From: Prosthecobacter sp.
GTDB taxonomy: Bacteria; Verrucomicrobiota; Verrucomicrobiia; Verrucomicrobiales; Verrucomicrobiaceae
DNA: 64,000 bases
Assembly (NCBI RefSeq): GCF_029946185.1
Contig: NZ_JAQSEA010000279.1
Coordinates: 52,372 to 116,371 of the forward strand
Direction of reading: 5' to 3'
The notes under the pieces were generated by a model, which was not told the DNA's origin, searched no databases, and was given only the letters and a program-made list of their open reading frames with translations. Position 1 is the stretch's first letter; each line of letters opens with the position of its first letter. Made by a program: the position numbers and the translations under genes. Shown here in pieces: positions 1 to 9,207 of the stretch.

Positions 1-627
1 GCCGAGCATGCGTGGGAATACAAACGAGCCGATGCCCAGCACCGGGGGCAGCAGCAGGCCCTGATAGAGCAGGAGATTCGCGAGGCGGAAACGCGCTGGA
101 TCAAGCAAGGTCGCTGGAGACAGCAGCAGCGCCGCACCTGTGATACCGCAGATCAGACCGATGAACGCGAGAAGCAACTGCGGCGGCGGTGCCTCCGTGC
201 GAAATTTCACCACGCGGATCATGAGGCACAGCAGCAGCGAGCCGAGCAGCGCGATGAAGAACATATCTCCCCAGGCCATGTGCAGGGTGAGATGGGAAAT
301 GCCGCAGGCCATATGCAGCGCGAAGAGCCAGAGCAGCTCCGGTGGTGTGAGCTTCGGAGCCGTTGCCATGCGTGGCCCGGCGGTGCCGAGAAAACCGACG
401 ACGAAGGCCGCGCCGAAGGCTTCAATCATGATACGCGCGTGAACGAAGCCCGGATAGAAGCCGAGCTGCTGCGCATAATACAGAGGCCATAGCGTCACGC
501 CGATGATGCTCCAAATGGCACCGCTGAAAAAGAACACGCGATACGGCTCTGCGGCGAGCCAGCGCAGACCATCGTGGCACGGGCGGGCGGGCTTGAGCTT
601 CTTATGTTTGCAGGCGGGAAAGCTCAC
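1..627 (-). CDS. NnrS-like membrane protein, C-terminus cut by window edge
   Basis: The reading frame runs without a stop from a GTG at 627 to the window edge (209 codons), so the C-terminal half is missing. It encodes a polytopic membrane protein: an N-terminal segment containing AAEPYRVFFFSGAIWS is followed by several hydrophobic helices and the His-rich stretch LHMACGISHLTLHMAWGD. This layout fits the NnrS family, haem- and copper-associated proteins linked to tolerance of nitric oxide, normally about 400 residues. It lies 14 bp downstream of the SUMF1/SCO gene on the same strand, so it is probably the last gene of the nirK operon. The start is uncertain: no clear ribosome binding site precedes the GTG, and the frame stays open further upstream inside the preceding gene. 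Confidence 0.75.
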   Translation of the reverse strand, partial: MSFPACKHKKLKPARPCHDGLRWLAAEPYRVFFFSGAIWSIIGVTLWPLYYAQQLGFYPGFVHARIMIEAFGAAFVVGFLGTAGPRMATAPKLTPPELLWLFALHMACGISHLTLHMAWGDMFFIALLGSLLLCLMIRVVKFRTEAPPPQLLLAFIGLICGITGAALLLSPATLLDPARFRLANLLLYQGLLLPPVLGIGSFVFPRMLG

Positions 628-641
628 GGGATAAAAGGGGT

Positions 642-1940
642 TCAGTGTTTTTCCAGCTGCTTCCGTACCGCATCGACGACCGGCTGAATGTCGGCACCCA
701 GGGCCTCCACGCGGAGCACCACCCTGCCGTCCGCATCAAGCACTGCAATGAGGTTGGAGTGGGCGAAGAAGCCATCCACCAGCTGATATTTGAAGTCCAG
801 CGCCACGGCAGACTGCTGCACGACGTCAGCAGGGGCGGCAAGGAAAGTCCAGCGGGCGGGGCTCAAGCTGCGCTCAAGCATCGTGGCGGTCATCTGTTCA
901 GGCGTGTCGTACTGCGGGTCGATGGAAAGAAAAACAAAGCCCGTCCGGGCCGCGTCTTTGCCGAGTGCCTGCTCAATGTGCTGCATGTCTGACAAGATGC
1001 GCGGGCAGGCGAATTGGCAGCGTGTGAAGCCCATGGTGACAACATGCACCTTGCCGCGCAGACTGGCTAGTGTGGCCGGTTTGTTGTCCTGGCCGCGCCA
1101 TTCACCGGGCAGATCATAGACGGTGGCAAAGGCGATGACAGGACTCTTTGGCGTGCCCGGTGTGATGGACTGAGCGGCACGGAAGCCGAGGCTGCCCACG
1201 CAGTACGCGCCCTTCAGGCTGGAACGAAGTGCATAACGCATGAAGGCGGCGTAATTGGTGACGTCGGTTGCGAGCAGCGCTCCTGCGCCACAGAATAATT
1301 TCCGCTCCAGTGAGCCGTCACCACGCGAGTCACCCACGAGCAAGGTGGAGTTGAAATCCTGCACCCACTCCCACACGAGACCATGCATTCCGCGCAGGCC
1401 GTAAACGTTTTGCGTGCCGGTGTGGACATCCTCTAGCGCTGACGTCGCAGGTTTTGAATACCACTCCAAAAGCTGCCGCAGATAGGCCGGGTCCGTGCTC
1501 GCATCCTGATTCGTGGCATCAGCGCGTGCTACGAACTCCCACTCATCCTGCGTAGGCAGCCGCTTTCCTTGTGCTTCGCAGCAGGCCTTCGCCGCAAACC
1601 ACGAAACATACGTCACCGGCGCGTTGCCGGGGGCCTTGTCACCGAGTTCGAGATCACCCGCCCAATTGGACAGGTAATTCGCATCTGCCAGCGAACGCCT
1701 CACCTTTGATTTCTGCCACTCGGGATGCGCCTTCACGAACTGGAGAAATTCTCCGTTCGTCACCTGCGCCACAGCCATGAAGAAGGACTGAGTTTTGCGG
1801 CTCTTCGACTCCTTCGCGTAGAGCGGCTTGTAGTCACCACCGGAAATGAAAACCATGTGCGGTGGCGGCTGCGGCGCTGCTGCCTGCAAGATGCTGAGCG
1901 TACCGGCAAAAATCAGCAGTGATGTGAGGGCAGTTTTCAT
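642..1940 (-). CDS. SUMF1-like / SCO1-SenC fusion protein
   Basis: A signal peptide (about residues 1-21) is followed by a SUMF1/formylglycine-generating-enzyme-like domain (about 28-265; RLPTQDEWEF and the terminal GFR motif are visible). A SCO1/SenC thioredoxin-like domain follows (about 275-432). The SCO part keeps C308-x3-C312 (CQFAC) and His394 (FAHSN), the copper ligands of that family, so a role in copper delivery to the neighbouring copper nitrite reductase is likely. The SUMF1 part lacks the cysteine arrangement of true formylglycine enzymes and is probably structural. The gene begins 3 bp after the nirK stop and is surely co-transcribed. Domains are seen directly; the copper-chaperone role is inferred from family and context. 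Confidence 0.88.
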   Translation of the reverse strand: MKTALTSLLIFAGTLSILQAAAPQPPPHMVFISGGDYKPLYAKESKSRKTQSFFMAVAQVTNGEFLQFVKAHPEWQKSKVRRSLADANYLSNWAGDLELGDKAPGNAPVTYVSWFAAKACCEAQGKRLPTQDEWEFVARADATNQDASTDPAYLRQLLEWYSKPATSALEDVHTGTQNVYGLRGMHGLVWEWVQDFNSTLLVGDSRGDGSLERKLFCGAGALLATDVTNYAAFMRYALRSSLKGAYCVGSLGFRAAQSITPGTPKSPVIAFATVYDLPGEWRGQDNKPATLASLRGKVHVVTMGFTRCQFACPRILSDMQHIEQALGKDAARTGFVFLSIDPQYDTPEQMTATMLERSLSPARWTFLAAPADVVQQSAVALDFKYQLVDGFFAHSNLIAVLDADGRVVLRVEALGADIQPVVDAVRKQLEKH

Positions 1941-1943
1941 GCA

Positions 1944-3491
1944 TCAATGTGTTCCGGGCGCGGCCGGCGCAGGAACGGTCTCACGCACTTCCTTGACTGT
2001 CGCCGGAAGCACCTCGGTGCCGTTGTTACCCCACTGGCTGTAAACATACGTGAGCACGTTTGCGACTTGCTCGTCGTTCAGACCGAGCTGAGGCATGATG
2101 CTTTCGTAGGTCTCTTCATTGACGGTGACCTTGCCCTCCAGTCCATGCAGCACGTTGCTGATCGCACGTTTGGGATCGGCATTGAGATAGTCCGACTTCG
2201 CGAGTGGCGGGAAGGCTTTCGGGATGCCCTGGCCTTCCGGCTGATGGCAGGCGAAGCAGACCGAGGTGTAGATGATTTTGCCGCGTGCAATGCGCTCATC
2301 CTTGTTTGCGGCCGGAGCCTGCTGCGTGGCCACCTGCGGCATGGTCTGAATCGCACCGCCTTCGAACCGGTAGATGCGATCATCCTGCTTGCCCGAATAA
2401 ATCACCTTGTTCTCCTCGCCCGTGACTTTGATCATGCCGATCGCCCCTTTGTTGAAGGCACGAAAGATCGAGTGATCGACGAGGATGTAGCTGCCGGGAA
2501 CTTCGAGGCCGAACTCAACTATGGTCGATCCGCCAGAGGGTATCATCGTCGTCTGGACGTTGTGCTGTGCGGGCGGAGCAGCGCCTTCGAGGTAAACCGT
2601 GTCGAAGATTTCGCCGATGACATGGAATGAAGACGTGAGGTTGGGTCCGGCATTGCCGACGAACAGACGCACTTTCTCGCCGACCTTCGCGGACATGGCA
2701 TTGTCACCGGCGATGGCGCCGACGGAACCGTTGAAGACGACGTAGTCCGCATTCTCGGCCAGTGCTTTTTCCATGCTGAAAGGCTGCAGGCCTCGCGCAC
2801 CATACGGCCCCTTGGTGTAAAATTCAGACTGCATGACATAGTACTCCCGGTCCACTTTGGGCAGGCCGCCGACCGGCTCGACCAGGATGAGACCATACAT
2901 ACCGTTCGCGATGTGCATGCCCACCGGCGCTGTGGCGCAGTGATAGACAAACAATCCTGGCACCAGTGCCTTGAACGAGAACACAGACTCGTGTCCAGGG
3001 GCTGTGAACGAGGCTGCCGCACCACCGCCCGGCCCGGTCACGGCGTGCAGGTCAATGTTGTGAGGCATCTTGCTGTCAGGGCGGTTCATGAGATGGAACT
3101 CTACCTCGTCATTCTGGCGAATGCGCATGAACTTGCCCGGCACACTGCCGCCGAAGGTCCAGAAGGTGTAGTCCACGCCATCCGCCATGCGTTTCACCAG
3201 TTCCTGCACCTCCAGCTTCACGGTGACTTTCGTGGGATGATCTCGCGTGATCGGCGGCGGCACATTGGGCGCATCGGTGAGCACGGCATCTTCACTGCCG
3301 GAGAGGGGCCGGTCCGGCTGCGTCAGAGTGGCAGCCACTGTTTCGGCCGCAGGAGTCTTGGAATAAGACTCCGTCTCTTTGATGAACGTTTCCTGAGAGA
3401 TTTTTTGGTTTGGGCTCAGTTCTCCATCGCCACATTGTGTGAGCAAGATGGCAGTGAGTGCGAGAAGAATACGGTTGGCGATTTTTGTCAT
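1944..3491 (-). CDS. nirK: Copper nitrite reductase with C-terminal cytochrome c domain
   Basis: This reduces nitrite to nitric oxide in the periplasm. Two cupredoxin domains cover about residues 85-360. Type 1 copper ligands are H144, C185, H193 and M198; type 2 ligands are H149, H184 and H340; the catalytic pair is D147 and H290. A Pro/Ala/Gln linker leads to a class I cytochrome c domain (about 398-487) with CFACH at 412-416 and a likely axial Met466 (SIMPQL), so the enzyme carries its own electron-donor domain. The N-terminus is hydrophobic and ends in LLTQC at 17-20, a possible but non-canonical lipobox. The gene overlaps the upstream hemoglobin gene by 4 bp and is followed after 3 bp by the SUMF1/SCO gene. 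Confidence 0.96.
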   Translation of the reverse strand: MTKIANRILLALTAILLTQCGDGELSPNQKISQETFIKETESYSKTPAAETVAATLTQPDRPLSGSEDAVLTDAPNVPPPITRDHPTKVTVKLEVQELVKRMADGVDYTFWTFGGSVPGKFMRIRQNDEVEFHLMNRPDSKMPHNIDLHAVTGPGGGAAASFTAPGHESVFSFKALVPGLFVYHCATAPVGMHIANGMYGLILVEPVGGLPKVDREYYVMQSEFYTKGPYGARGLQPFSMEKALAENADYVVFNGSVGAIAGDNAMSAKVGEKVRLFVGNAGPNLTSSFHVIGEIFDTVYLEGAAPPAQHNVQTTMIPSGGSTIVEFGLEVPGSYILVDHSIFRAFNKGAIGMIKVTGEENKVIYSGKQDDRIYRFEGGAIQTMPQVATQQAPAANKDERIARGKIIYTSVCFACHQPEGQGIPKAFPPLAKSDYLNADPKRAISNVLHGLEGKVTVNEETYESIMPQLGLNDEQVANVLTYVYSQWGNNGTEVLPATVKEVRETVPAPAAPGTH

Positions 3492-3949
3492 GGTGATGAG
3501 GGTTGGTAGCGCGCGTAGCGCTCACGTTGCTCCGGTGTGAGGGTGGCGGGATCAAAACGTGGATCGGGAACTTGATTGATGCGTGAGTAGATGACGTTTG
3601 CCATATCCGCCGCGCAGTTTTTGATGTGCTCGGCCTTCTCGCCGGCAAAGAGATCGTCCACCGTGCTGCGGAAGAGCATTAGCCAGTGGTCAAATTGCGC
3701 CCGTCCCATGGCCGTCAGTGGCACGAGTTTGGCATGCGTTGCGATGGGATTGCCCGTGAAGCCACCCGTGCGGAAGAGCACCGTCTCCCAGAAGGCGTAC
3801 ATCTTCGGCAGATGCTCGGTCCAGTTTGTCTGCGCCACCTCAGTGAAGATGAACCCCAGCACCTCATCGGTGCGGATGCGGTCGTAGAAGGAGTTCACCA
3901 GCGTTTCGATTTCGGCGCGTCTGGCGATGTCAGGCTTGGTCTCAAACAT
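3488..3949 (-). CDS. Group III truncated hemoglobin
   Basis: This is a 153-residue globin starting at the ATG at 3949. The frame is open upstream to 4075, but that extension has no globin character. The order of helices, the Phe/Tyr-rich distal region, the [11 protein letters not shown] stretch and the putative proximal histidine in FDHWLMLF match bacterial group III truncated hemoglobins. These are cytosolic and often sit with denitrification or nitric oxide genes. It is the first gene of the minus-strand operon and overlaps nirK by 4 bp (ATGA), pointing to translational coupling. Oxygen or nitric oxide binding is inferred from the family. Confidence 0.85.
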   Translation of the reverse strand: MFETKPDIARRAEIETLVNSFYDRIRTDEVLGFIFTEVAQTNWTEHLPKMYAFWETVLFRTGGFTGNPIATHAKLVPLTAMGRAQFDHWLMLFRSTVDDLFAGEKAEHIKNCAADMANVIYSRINQVPDPRFDPATLTPEQRERYARYQPSSP

Positions 3950-4066
3950 GCATGCACAATGCAACATTAACTGTCGATGTCGCTCCACTGTTTCTGTGAC
4001 GTTGTGCGCGAGAATTGGCCTGTTTGCGAGCGCAACAAACGCGCATCTCTGAGCAGGATCGGTGGA

Positions 4067-4089
4067 TTGATGCATCCGCGATACATCTT
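4067..4089. promoter_or_regulatory. NsrR-like 11-1-11 palindrome
   Basis: An imperfect 23-bp palindrome: left half TTGATGCATCC, one base, right half CGATACATCTT. The halves agree at 7 of 11 positions as an inverted repeat and share the GATGCAT / ATACATC cores of the NsrR operator consensus (AAGATGCATTT-N-AAATGCATCTT). It ends 21 bp before the start of the plus-strand hemoglobin gene and lies in the divergent region shared with the nirK operon. NsrR is a nitric-oxide-sensing repressor, which fits the genes on both sides. No nsrR gene is in the window. Confidence 0.5.
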
Positions 4090-4110
4090 ATTAAATAGCC
4101 CAACCAAAAC

Positions 4111-4704
4111 ATGAAACTTATTCTCTCATCACTCGCCACCGTCAGCCTCGTCATGACATTGCTGGTCAATGCCGCCATGGCCATTGATCCAGCCGCCGTC
4201 GCCACTGAAACCCTCACGAACACCGTCTGCCCGGTCACCGGCACGGTGGTCGATCCCGCGATCACCACCGAGTATGAAGGTCGGAAGTGGGCCTTTGCCA
4301 AAGAGGAGTGCAAAACGAAGTGGCTGAAGGCGCGCGAGGACAGCCTTTACCAAAAGCTGGGAGGCAAAGGCGCCATGGAGGCTGCGATCGACGCCTTCTA
4401 TGTGAAGGTGCTGGCCGATGACCGCGTGAAGCATTTCTTCGATGACGTGAGCATGGACAAGCAGCGCCGGAAGCAGAAGGAATTCCTCAGCGCCGCCTTC
4501 GGCGGACCGCTGCCATGGACTGGCAAGGACATGCGCAAAGCCCATGAGGGCATGGGAATTACGGAGGAGCAGTTCAACGCCATCGCTGAAAATTTGGTGA
4601 ACACTTTGAAGGATCTTAAAATCCGTCAGGAACTCATCGACCAGGTCGTCGCCATCGCTCTCACGACCAAGGACGATGTGCTGGAGCGTCCGAAGAAGAG
4701 TTGA
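4111..4704 (+). CDS. Exported YHS-like / group I truncated hemoglobin fusion
   Basis: A cleavable signal peptide (residues 1-24, ending NAAMA) is followed by a short YHS-like segment (about 33-70, with VCPVTG and YEGRKWAFAKEEC). A group I truncated hemoglobin domain fills about 78-190 (SLYQKLGG, proximal histidine in RKAHEGMGI). Group I truncated hemoglobins are normally cytosolic, so this one is predicted to act in the periplasm, where NirK makes nitric oxide. It is transcribed away from the nirK operon behind an NsrR-like palindrome. The domain order is seen directly; a nitric oxide detoxifying or carrying role is inference. Confidence 0.85.
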   Translation: MKLILSSLATVSLVMTLLVNAAMAIDPAAVATETLTNTVCPVTGTVVDPAITTEYEGRKWAFAKEECKTKWLKAREDSLYQKLGGKGAMEAAIDAFYVKVLADDRVKHFFDDVSMDKQRRKQKEFLSAAFGGPLPWTGKDMRKAHEGMGITEEQFNAIAENLVNTLKDLKIRQELIDQVVAIALTTKDDVLERPKKS

Positions 4705-4831
4705 GAACCCTTCCTCTTCCCCCTTAAACCCTCGGCCGCCGTAGTGAGTGCGTGGAGTCGCTCGCTGCGGCGGTTGTGTTTGCAGAAAAAAGATGCTGAA
4801 TCGAGTTCATGGCAGCGTTTGATCTTCCGCC

Positions 4832-6076
4832 ATGAGGTTTTCTCTTTTCACCGCCGCAGTCTGTCTTGCCACATCACTCCACGCCGAAAAAGTCGGACCG
4901 TGGGATCTGGATGCCCTCAAAAACAACGTCCCCGCGATGAAGTGGGTGCGGCAAGATCAGCCGATTCATTCGCTGACCTATGTCGGCGAAAAGTATCTGG
5001 GCAAGGATACCGAGGTCTTCGCGTTTTATGCCTCACCGATCACCCTGGGCGAGGCCAAGCCCGGCACCAAGTTCCCCGCAGTGGTGCTCATTCATGGCGG
5101 TGGCGGCACGGCGTTTGCGGACTGGGTGCACCTATGGGCGAAGCGCGGCTATGCGGCCATCGCGATGGATTTGAGCGGCTCGCGTCCGCCTGATGCTGAG
5201 TTTGATCCCAAGACCGGCATGGCGATTGGCAACGGGCACCGCGGTGTACGCACGCGCCTGCCCAATGGCGGACCGATGCATGGGCATCCTGAGAAATTTG
5301 ACTGCGTGCTCACGCCAGACACGAGCGACGACTGGCCCTTTCATGCTGCTGCGAGCGTGATGCGTGCGCACTCTCTGCTGCGCAGCTTCCCTGAGGTAGA
5401 TGCGGAGCACACCGCTGTTACTGGCATCAGCTGGGGCGGCTACACGACCTGCCTCGTCGCTTCGCTCGATGATCGCTTCAAAGCTGCCGTGCCCGTCTAT
5501 GGCTGCGGTTTCCTGCATGAAGGCGAGTCGGTGCAAAAGCCCAGCATCGACAAGCTCGGCGAATTCAAGGCCAAGTGGGTAAAGGAATATGATCCCGGCA
5601 GCCTGCTGCCACGCTGCCATGTGCCCATCCTCTTCGTGAACGGTACCAATGACGTACACTACGTGCTCGACAGCTACATGAAGAGCTACAACGCCGTGCC
5701 GGGGGAGAAGTACCTCCGCATCCAGATCAAGATGCCGCACGGCCATCCGCCCGGGTGGGCACCGCAGGAGATTGGCTTGTTCATTGATTCCAAGTGTCGC
5801 GTTGGGAAGCCACTGCCGGTTCCTGGCAAGCCGGTGATCGAAGGCGACCAAGTCAAAGTCGCGTGTGAATCGGTGACGGCACTCAAGAAGGCCGAACTCA
5901 ACTATACCACCGACACCGGCCTGCGCTCCAAGCGCGAATGGAAATCCGTCCCTGCCAAGATCGAAGGCCACACCATCACCGCACCCAAGCCTCCTGCCGA
6001 GGCGAACACGTGGTTCATCACCGTCAGCGATGAACGCGGCGCGATGGTGAGCACTGTGGTGGAGTTTGCGAAGTGA
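4832..6076 (+). CDS. Exported alpha/beta hydrolase (dienelactone hydrolase / acetylxylan esterase type)
   Basis: The signal peptide covers residues 1-18. The fold shows VVLIHGGGGTAF near 84-95 (oxyanion region), the nucleophile elbow GISWGG with Ser200, a probable acid Asp274 (NGTNDVHY) and a histidine at 303 or 305 (MPHGHPPGW). The last 100 residues, after the hydrolase core, look like a small beta domain. Members of this group hydrolyse esters or peptides; in this phylum they are often linked to polysaccharide deacetylation. The substrate cannot be read from the sequence. It is followed closely by an unrelated small gene at 6102. Confidence 0.85.
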   Translation: MRFSLFTAAVCLATSLHAEKVGPWDLDALKNNVPAMKWVRQDQPIHSLTYVGEKYLGKDTEVFAFYASPITLGEAKPGTKFPAVVLIHGGGGTAFADWVHLWAKRGYAAIAMDLSGSRPPDAEFDPKTGMAIGNGHRGVRTRLPNGGPMHGHPEKFDCVLTPDTSDDWPFHAAASVMRAHSLLRSFPEVDAEHTAVTGISWGGYTTCLVASLDDRFKAAVPVYGCGFLHEGESVQKPSIDKLGEFKAKWVKEYDPGSLLPRCHVPILFVNGTNDVHYVLDSYMKSYNAVPGEKYLRIQIKMPHGHPPGWAPQEIGLFIDSKCRVGKPLPVPGKPVIEGDQVKVACESVTALKKAELNYTTDTGLRSKREWKSVPAKIEGHTITAPKPPAEANTWFITVSDERGAMVSTVVEFAK

Positions 6077-6101
6077 TGGGCAAACCAAGCCTTTCTCGTC
6101 C

Positions 6102-6659
6102 ATGAAATATCCGACGGCAGAAGAGATCGCTGAAATGAAGGTGTGCGGCTATGAAGCCGAAACGATCAGGCTGGCGGGGCAGCAGATGGAACGTGGCAAG
6201 GAGGCGATGAAACTATGTGGGATCATCGAAACGGCTTTTCACGACGTGAAGCTTGGCACAGGTATTGGCCTGCATGAAGCCTTAGGTTTGGATGATTATG
6301 CCAATGCGGCGACCTGCGCTGCCTATCGAGAAAAGGATGAAAAGGAGGACTGGAGGCGCATTGCCGCCGAAGAACTCAATGGCTGTCATAGCAGTTTGAG
6401 CTTTTTCGATGCGGAAGGGATGCGGTTTCATCTGCCAGCCTTTCTCATTCTGGAATTGCAGGGCTTTGGCATGGGCATCACCTTTCATCTGGCCCACGCC
6501 ATCGTCGTCGATCAAACCAAATTCAGTCTGCTGTCGCCTGAGCAGCGGCTGAGTGTGAGGATGTTCCTGCTTTTTCTTCTGCGCGACCCTGGCGAGTCAT
6601 TCGATCACCCTCACATTCAACATGCTCTCGATTTTTACTGGGTCTGTCCGCCCTCATAA
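6102..6659 (+). CDS. Conserved hypothetical protein (possibly DUF6714-like)
   Basis: This encodes 185 residues from the ATG at 6102; a TTG 36 bp upstream overlaps the previous gene and is less likely. There is no signal peptide or membrane helix. The core carries GLHEALGLDDYAN, an EDWRRI segment and SFFDAEGMRFHLPAF, which resemble the DUF6714 family as I remember it. That assignment is tentative. No function is known. It starts 25 bp after the hydrolase stop, so it may be co-transcribed with it. Confidence 0.7.
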   Translation: MKYPTAEEIAEMKVCGYEAETIRLAGQQMERGKEAMKLCGIIETAFHDVKLGTGIGLHEALGLDDYANAATCAAYREKDEKEDWRRIAAEELNGCHSSLSFFDAEGMRFHLPAFLILELQGFGMGITFHLAHAIVVDQTKFSLLSPEQRLSVRMFLLFLLRDPGESFDHPHIQHALDFYWVCPPS

Positions 6660-6710
6660 AATCGAAATTCAGTGATGGGTACGGCCCATCACCGACGTTG
6701 CAACGGGCTG

Positions 6711-9068
6711 ATGAAAAGGAACATTTCTCGACGCACTGGCATTAAGTTGATGACAGCAGGAACGCTCATGGGCTTCGGTGCCCGTGAAACAGCCGAAGCC
6801 GCAACGAAACAAGCGACGCCCCCAACCGACGGCTGGGCCAGGACGCATGACCGGGTGTTTTTGGGCGGGGAGTATTGGGCGAACCCGATGGAAGACTGGC
6901 GCGTGAGTGAAGGCGGTGCGGAGTGCCTGAACATGGGCGGCGGCCGCAGCGTGCATTCGCTGACACATCAACTGACGCAAAGCGGTGGGTTCACCATGAG
7001 CGTGACCCTGACACGACTGGAAATCGGCAAGTCCGACGGCGGCGCGGGCTTCCGCATCGGCATTCGCAGCGAGATCAACGAGCACCGCAGCAACTGCTTC
7101 GTGCAGAAGGGCATCCACGCGGGATGGCAGGGCGATCAACTTGTGCTGGGGCCAAAAACTGCGCCGCTCAAAGAGGGCAGCGTTTTGAAGCAGGTGCGTC
7201 TGACGCTCCAAGGGGCGACTGAGACCGACAAGAGTCTTTTGGTGCTCACAGCATACGACGTGGACTCGGGAGCCAAATTGGGGACAGTCATGCATCCATT
7301 CAGTGCGGATGAGATTCTCGGCAATGTCTCCATCGCCAACAACTTCGCCGCCGGTGCTGCGGGAGGAGCGAAGAAGAACCAGAACAAAGCCAAAACGGGC
7401 GCTGGAGGCGCAGGACGCTACCGTTTCCAAAACTGGGCCATGGATGGCAATGCATTCACGGTGACGCCGGGCAACCGGTTCGGCCCGCTGCTGTGGTCGA
7501 TGTACTCGTTGAGCGATTCGCGCATAGACGATGGCTTTGTGATGAAACTCAGCGCACTGACCGGACCGATGGGGGCGAAGGACAGCCAGGTGGTCGAGTT
7601 GCAGATGCAGCAGAAAGGCGCGTGGAAATCGCTCGGTGAGGCGAAGCTGGACCCGGATGCGTGGGTGGCGACGTTCCGTATCCCCAAGTGGAATGCAAAG
7701 CAGGCCACACCCTACAAGCTGGTGTATCGTGAGAAGCACACGGACGGCAGCGAGACGCCGCATGAGTGGACCGGCACCATCAAAGCAAACCCTGAGGGCC
7801 GCCCGCTGCGCATGGCGGCGCTGACCTGCCAGAATGATTACGGCTTCCCTTATGCGCCTGTGGCAGAGAATGTGCTGAAACTGGATCCTGATCTCGTCTT
7901 CTTCTCCGGTGACCAAATCTATGAAAACCACGGCGGCTTTGGCATCATCCGTGAGCCTGCGGGGCCCGCGATCCTGAACTACCTGCGCAAATTCTACCAG
8001 CACGGCTGGGCCTTCCGCGAAGTGATGCGCAATGCGCCCACGCTGTGCCTGCCAGATGATCACGATGTCTTCCAGGGCAACATCTGGGGAGAGGGCGGCA
8101 AGAAGATGGAGGTGGGCGATACGGGTGCATCCTCCAAGGGCGGCTACATCGAACCCGCGAAGATGGTCAACGTAGTACACCGGACCAACGTGGCGCATCA
8201 TCCCGATGCGTATGATTCCAAGCCGGTGCTGCAGGACATCAGCGTGTACTATGGAGACATGGTGTACGGCGGCGTCAGCTTTGCGATTGTTGCCGACCGC
8301 CAGTGGAAGAGCGGACCGGAGCATGTGGACACGGGCGGTGGCCGCGCCGACCATGTGCCCGAGGCGAATTTTGACACCTCAAAGCTCGACAAGCCGGGCC
8401 TCGTGCTGCTGGGAGAGCGGCAGGAGGAGTTTCTCAAAAAGTGGGCGCAGGACTGGCGCGGGCACACGCTGAAGGCGGTTCTGAGCCAGACGGTGTTTGC
8501 CAATGTGGCGACGCACCACGGCGCCTATGATGGCTACTTGAAAGCGGATCTCGATTCCGGCAGCTGGCCGCAAACGCCGCGCAATCGCGCGGTGGAAATC
8601 ATGCGCCCTTCCATGGCGCTGCACATCAATGGCGACCAGCATATCACTACGTTGACGCAGTACGGCGTGGACAAGCAGCGCGATGGCAACTGGTCCTTCT
8701 GCACGCCCGCCATCTCTGCCGGTTATCCCCGCTGGTGGCGGCCAGATGAGCTCAAGATGCCGCATGAAAACCGGCCCAAGCATGGGCAGGCCAACACGGG
8801 CGAATACATCGATGGCTTTGGCAACAAGGCCTACGTCTATGCCGTGGGCAATCCCGAGGTCGGCCAGGCGGCGAACCGCTACGACAAGGCGCACGAGAAA
8901 GGCAGCGGCTTCGGCTTCATCACCTTCGACACGGTAAAGAAGACCTACTTCATCGAGTCCTTCCGCTTCCTCATCGACGTGAAAGACGGCAAGCCCACGA
9001 ATCAATTTCCCGGCTGGCCCGTGACGCTCCAGCAGAAGGAGAATCGCGGTGAGAACCTGATCGCCTGA
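6711..9068 (+). CDS. Tat-exported PhoD-like metallophosphatase
   Basis: This encodes 785 residues. The ATG at 6711 is chosen because it is followed at once by a twin-arginine signal ([11 protein letters not shown], then a hydrophobic stretch). The first 250 residues look like a beta-sandwich (lectin- or LamG-like). The C-terminal half is a PhoD-type phosphatase with [23 protein letters not shown] and [10 protein letters not shown], the metal-binding blocks of that superfamily. It probably cleaves phosphodiesters or phosphomonoesters in the periplasm. It is larger than typical PhoD because of the N-terminal domain. A GC-rich hairpin follows at 9080. Confidence 0.87.
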   Translation: MKRNISRRTGIKLMTAGTLMGFGARETAEAATKQATPPTDGWARTHDRVFLGGEYWANPMEDWRVSEGGAECLNMGGGRSVHSLTHQLTQSGGFTMSVTLTRLEIGKSDGGAGFRIGIRSEINEHRSNCFVQKGIHAGWQGDQLVLGPKTAPLKEGSVLKQVRLTLQGATETDKSLLVLTAYDVDSGAKLGTVMHPFSADEILGNVSIANNFAAGAAGGAKKNQNKAKTGAGGAGRYRFQNWAMDGNAFTVTPGNRFGPLLWSMYSLSDSRIDDGFVMKLSALTGPMGAKDSQVVELQMQQKGAWKSLGEAKLDPDAWVATFRIPKWNAKQATPYKLVYREKHTDGSETPHEWTGTIKANPEGRPLRMAALTCQNDYGFPYAPVAENVLKLDPDLVFFSGDQIYENHGGFGIIREPAGPAILNYLRKFYQHGWAFREVMRNAPTLCLPDDHDVFQGNIWGEGGKKMEVGDTGASSKGGYIEPAKMVNVVHRTNVAHHPDAYDSKPVLQDISVYYGDMVYGGVSFAIVADRQWKSGPEHVDTGGGRADHVPEANFDTSKLDKPGLVLLGERQEEFLKKWAQDWRGHTLKAVLSQTVFANVATHHGAYDGYLKADLDSGSWPQTPRNRAVEIMRPSMALHINGDQHITTLTQYGVDKQRDGNWSFCTPAISAGYPRWWRPDELKMPHENRPKHGQANTGEYIDGFGNKAYVYAVGNPEVGQAANRYDKAHEKGSGFGFITFDTVKKTYFIESFRFLIDVKDGKPTNQFPGWPVTLQQKENRGENLIA

Positions 9069-9079
9069 GGAAGATGGGG

Positions 9080-9097
9080 GCGGGCAGTCCTGCCCGC
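9080..9097. repeat. REP-like palindrome 8-2-8
   Basis: Perfect inverted repeat GCGGGCAG-tc-CTGCCCGC, 11 bp after the phosphatase stop. There is no T-tract after it, so it is not a standard terminator. It resembles other short palindromes at 56100, 60877 and 63924. Confidence 0.6.
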
Positions 9098-9207
9098 GAA
9101 CGAGGCGCTCTTTACGGGCGGAAGTGTCCGTGCTGCTGCTGGTCTGCTTGCAGAACCAGAGCGCCATGAGTACAAGCTCCTGTTTTAACTCGTAGAAATG
9201 AACCACC

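Noticed and set aside
642..1940. SUMF1-like domain as the maturase of the sulfatase at 25053
   Set aside because: The cysteines needed for formylglycine formation are not present and the gene is tied to nirK by position.
3940..3975. A second NsrR- or FNR-like site just before the group III hemoglobin start
   Set aside because: Several AATGCA/TGCATT pieces are present but no 11-1-11 or TTGAT-N4-ATCAA arrangement can be drawn.
6669..8354. Long minus-strand open frame opposite the PhoD-like phosphatase
   Set aside because: No recognisable motifs; it is a by-product of GC-rich codon use in the real plus-strand gene.
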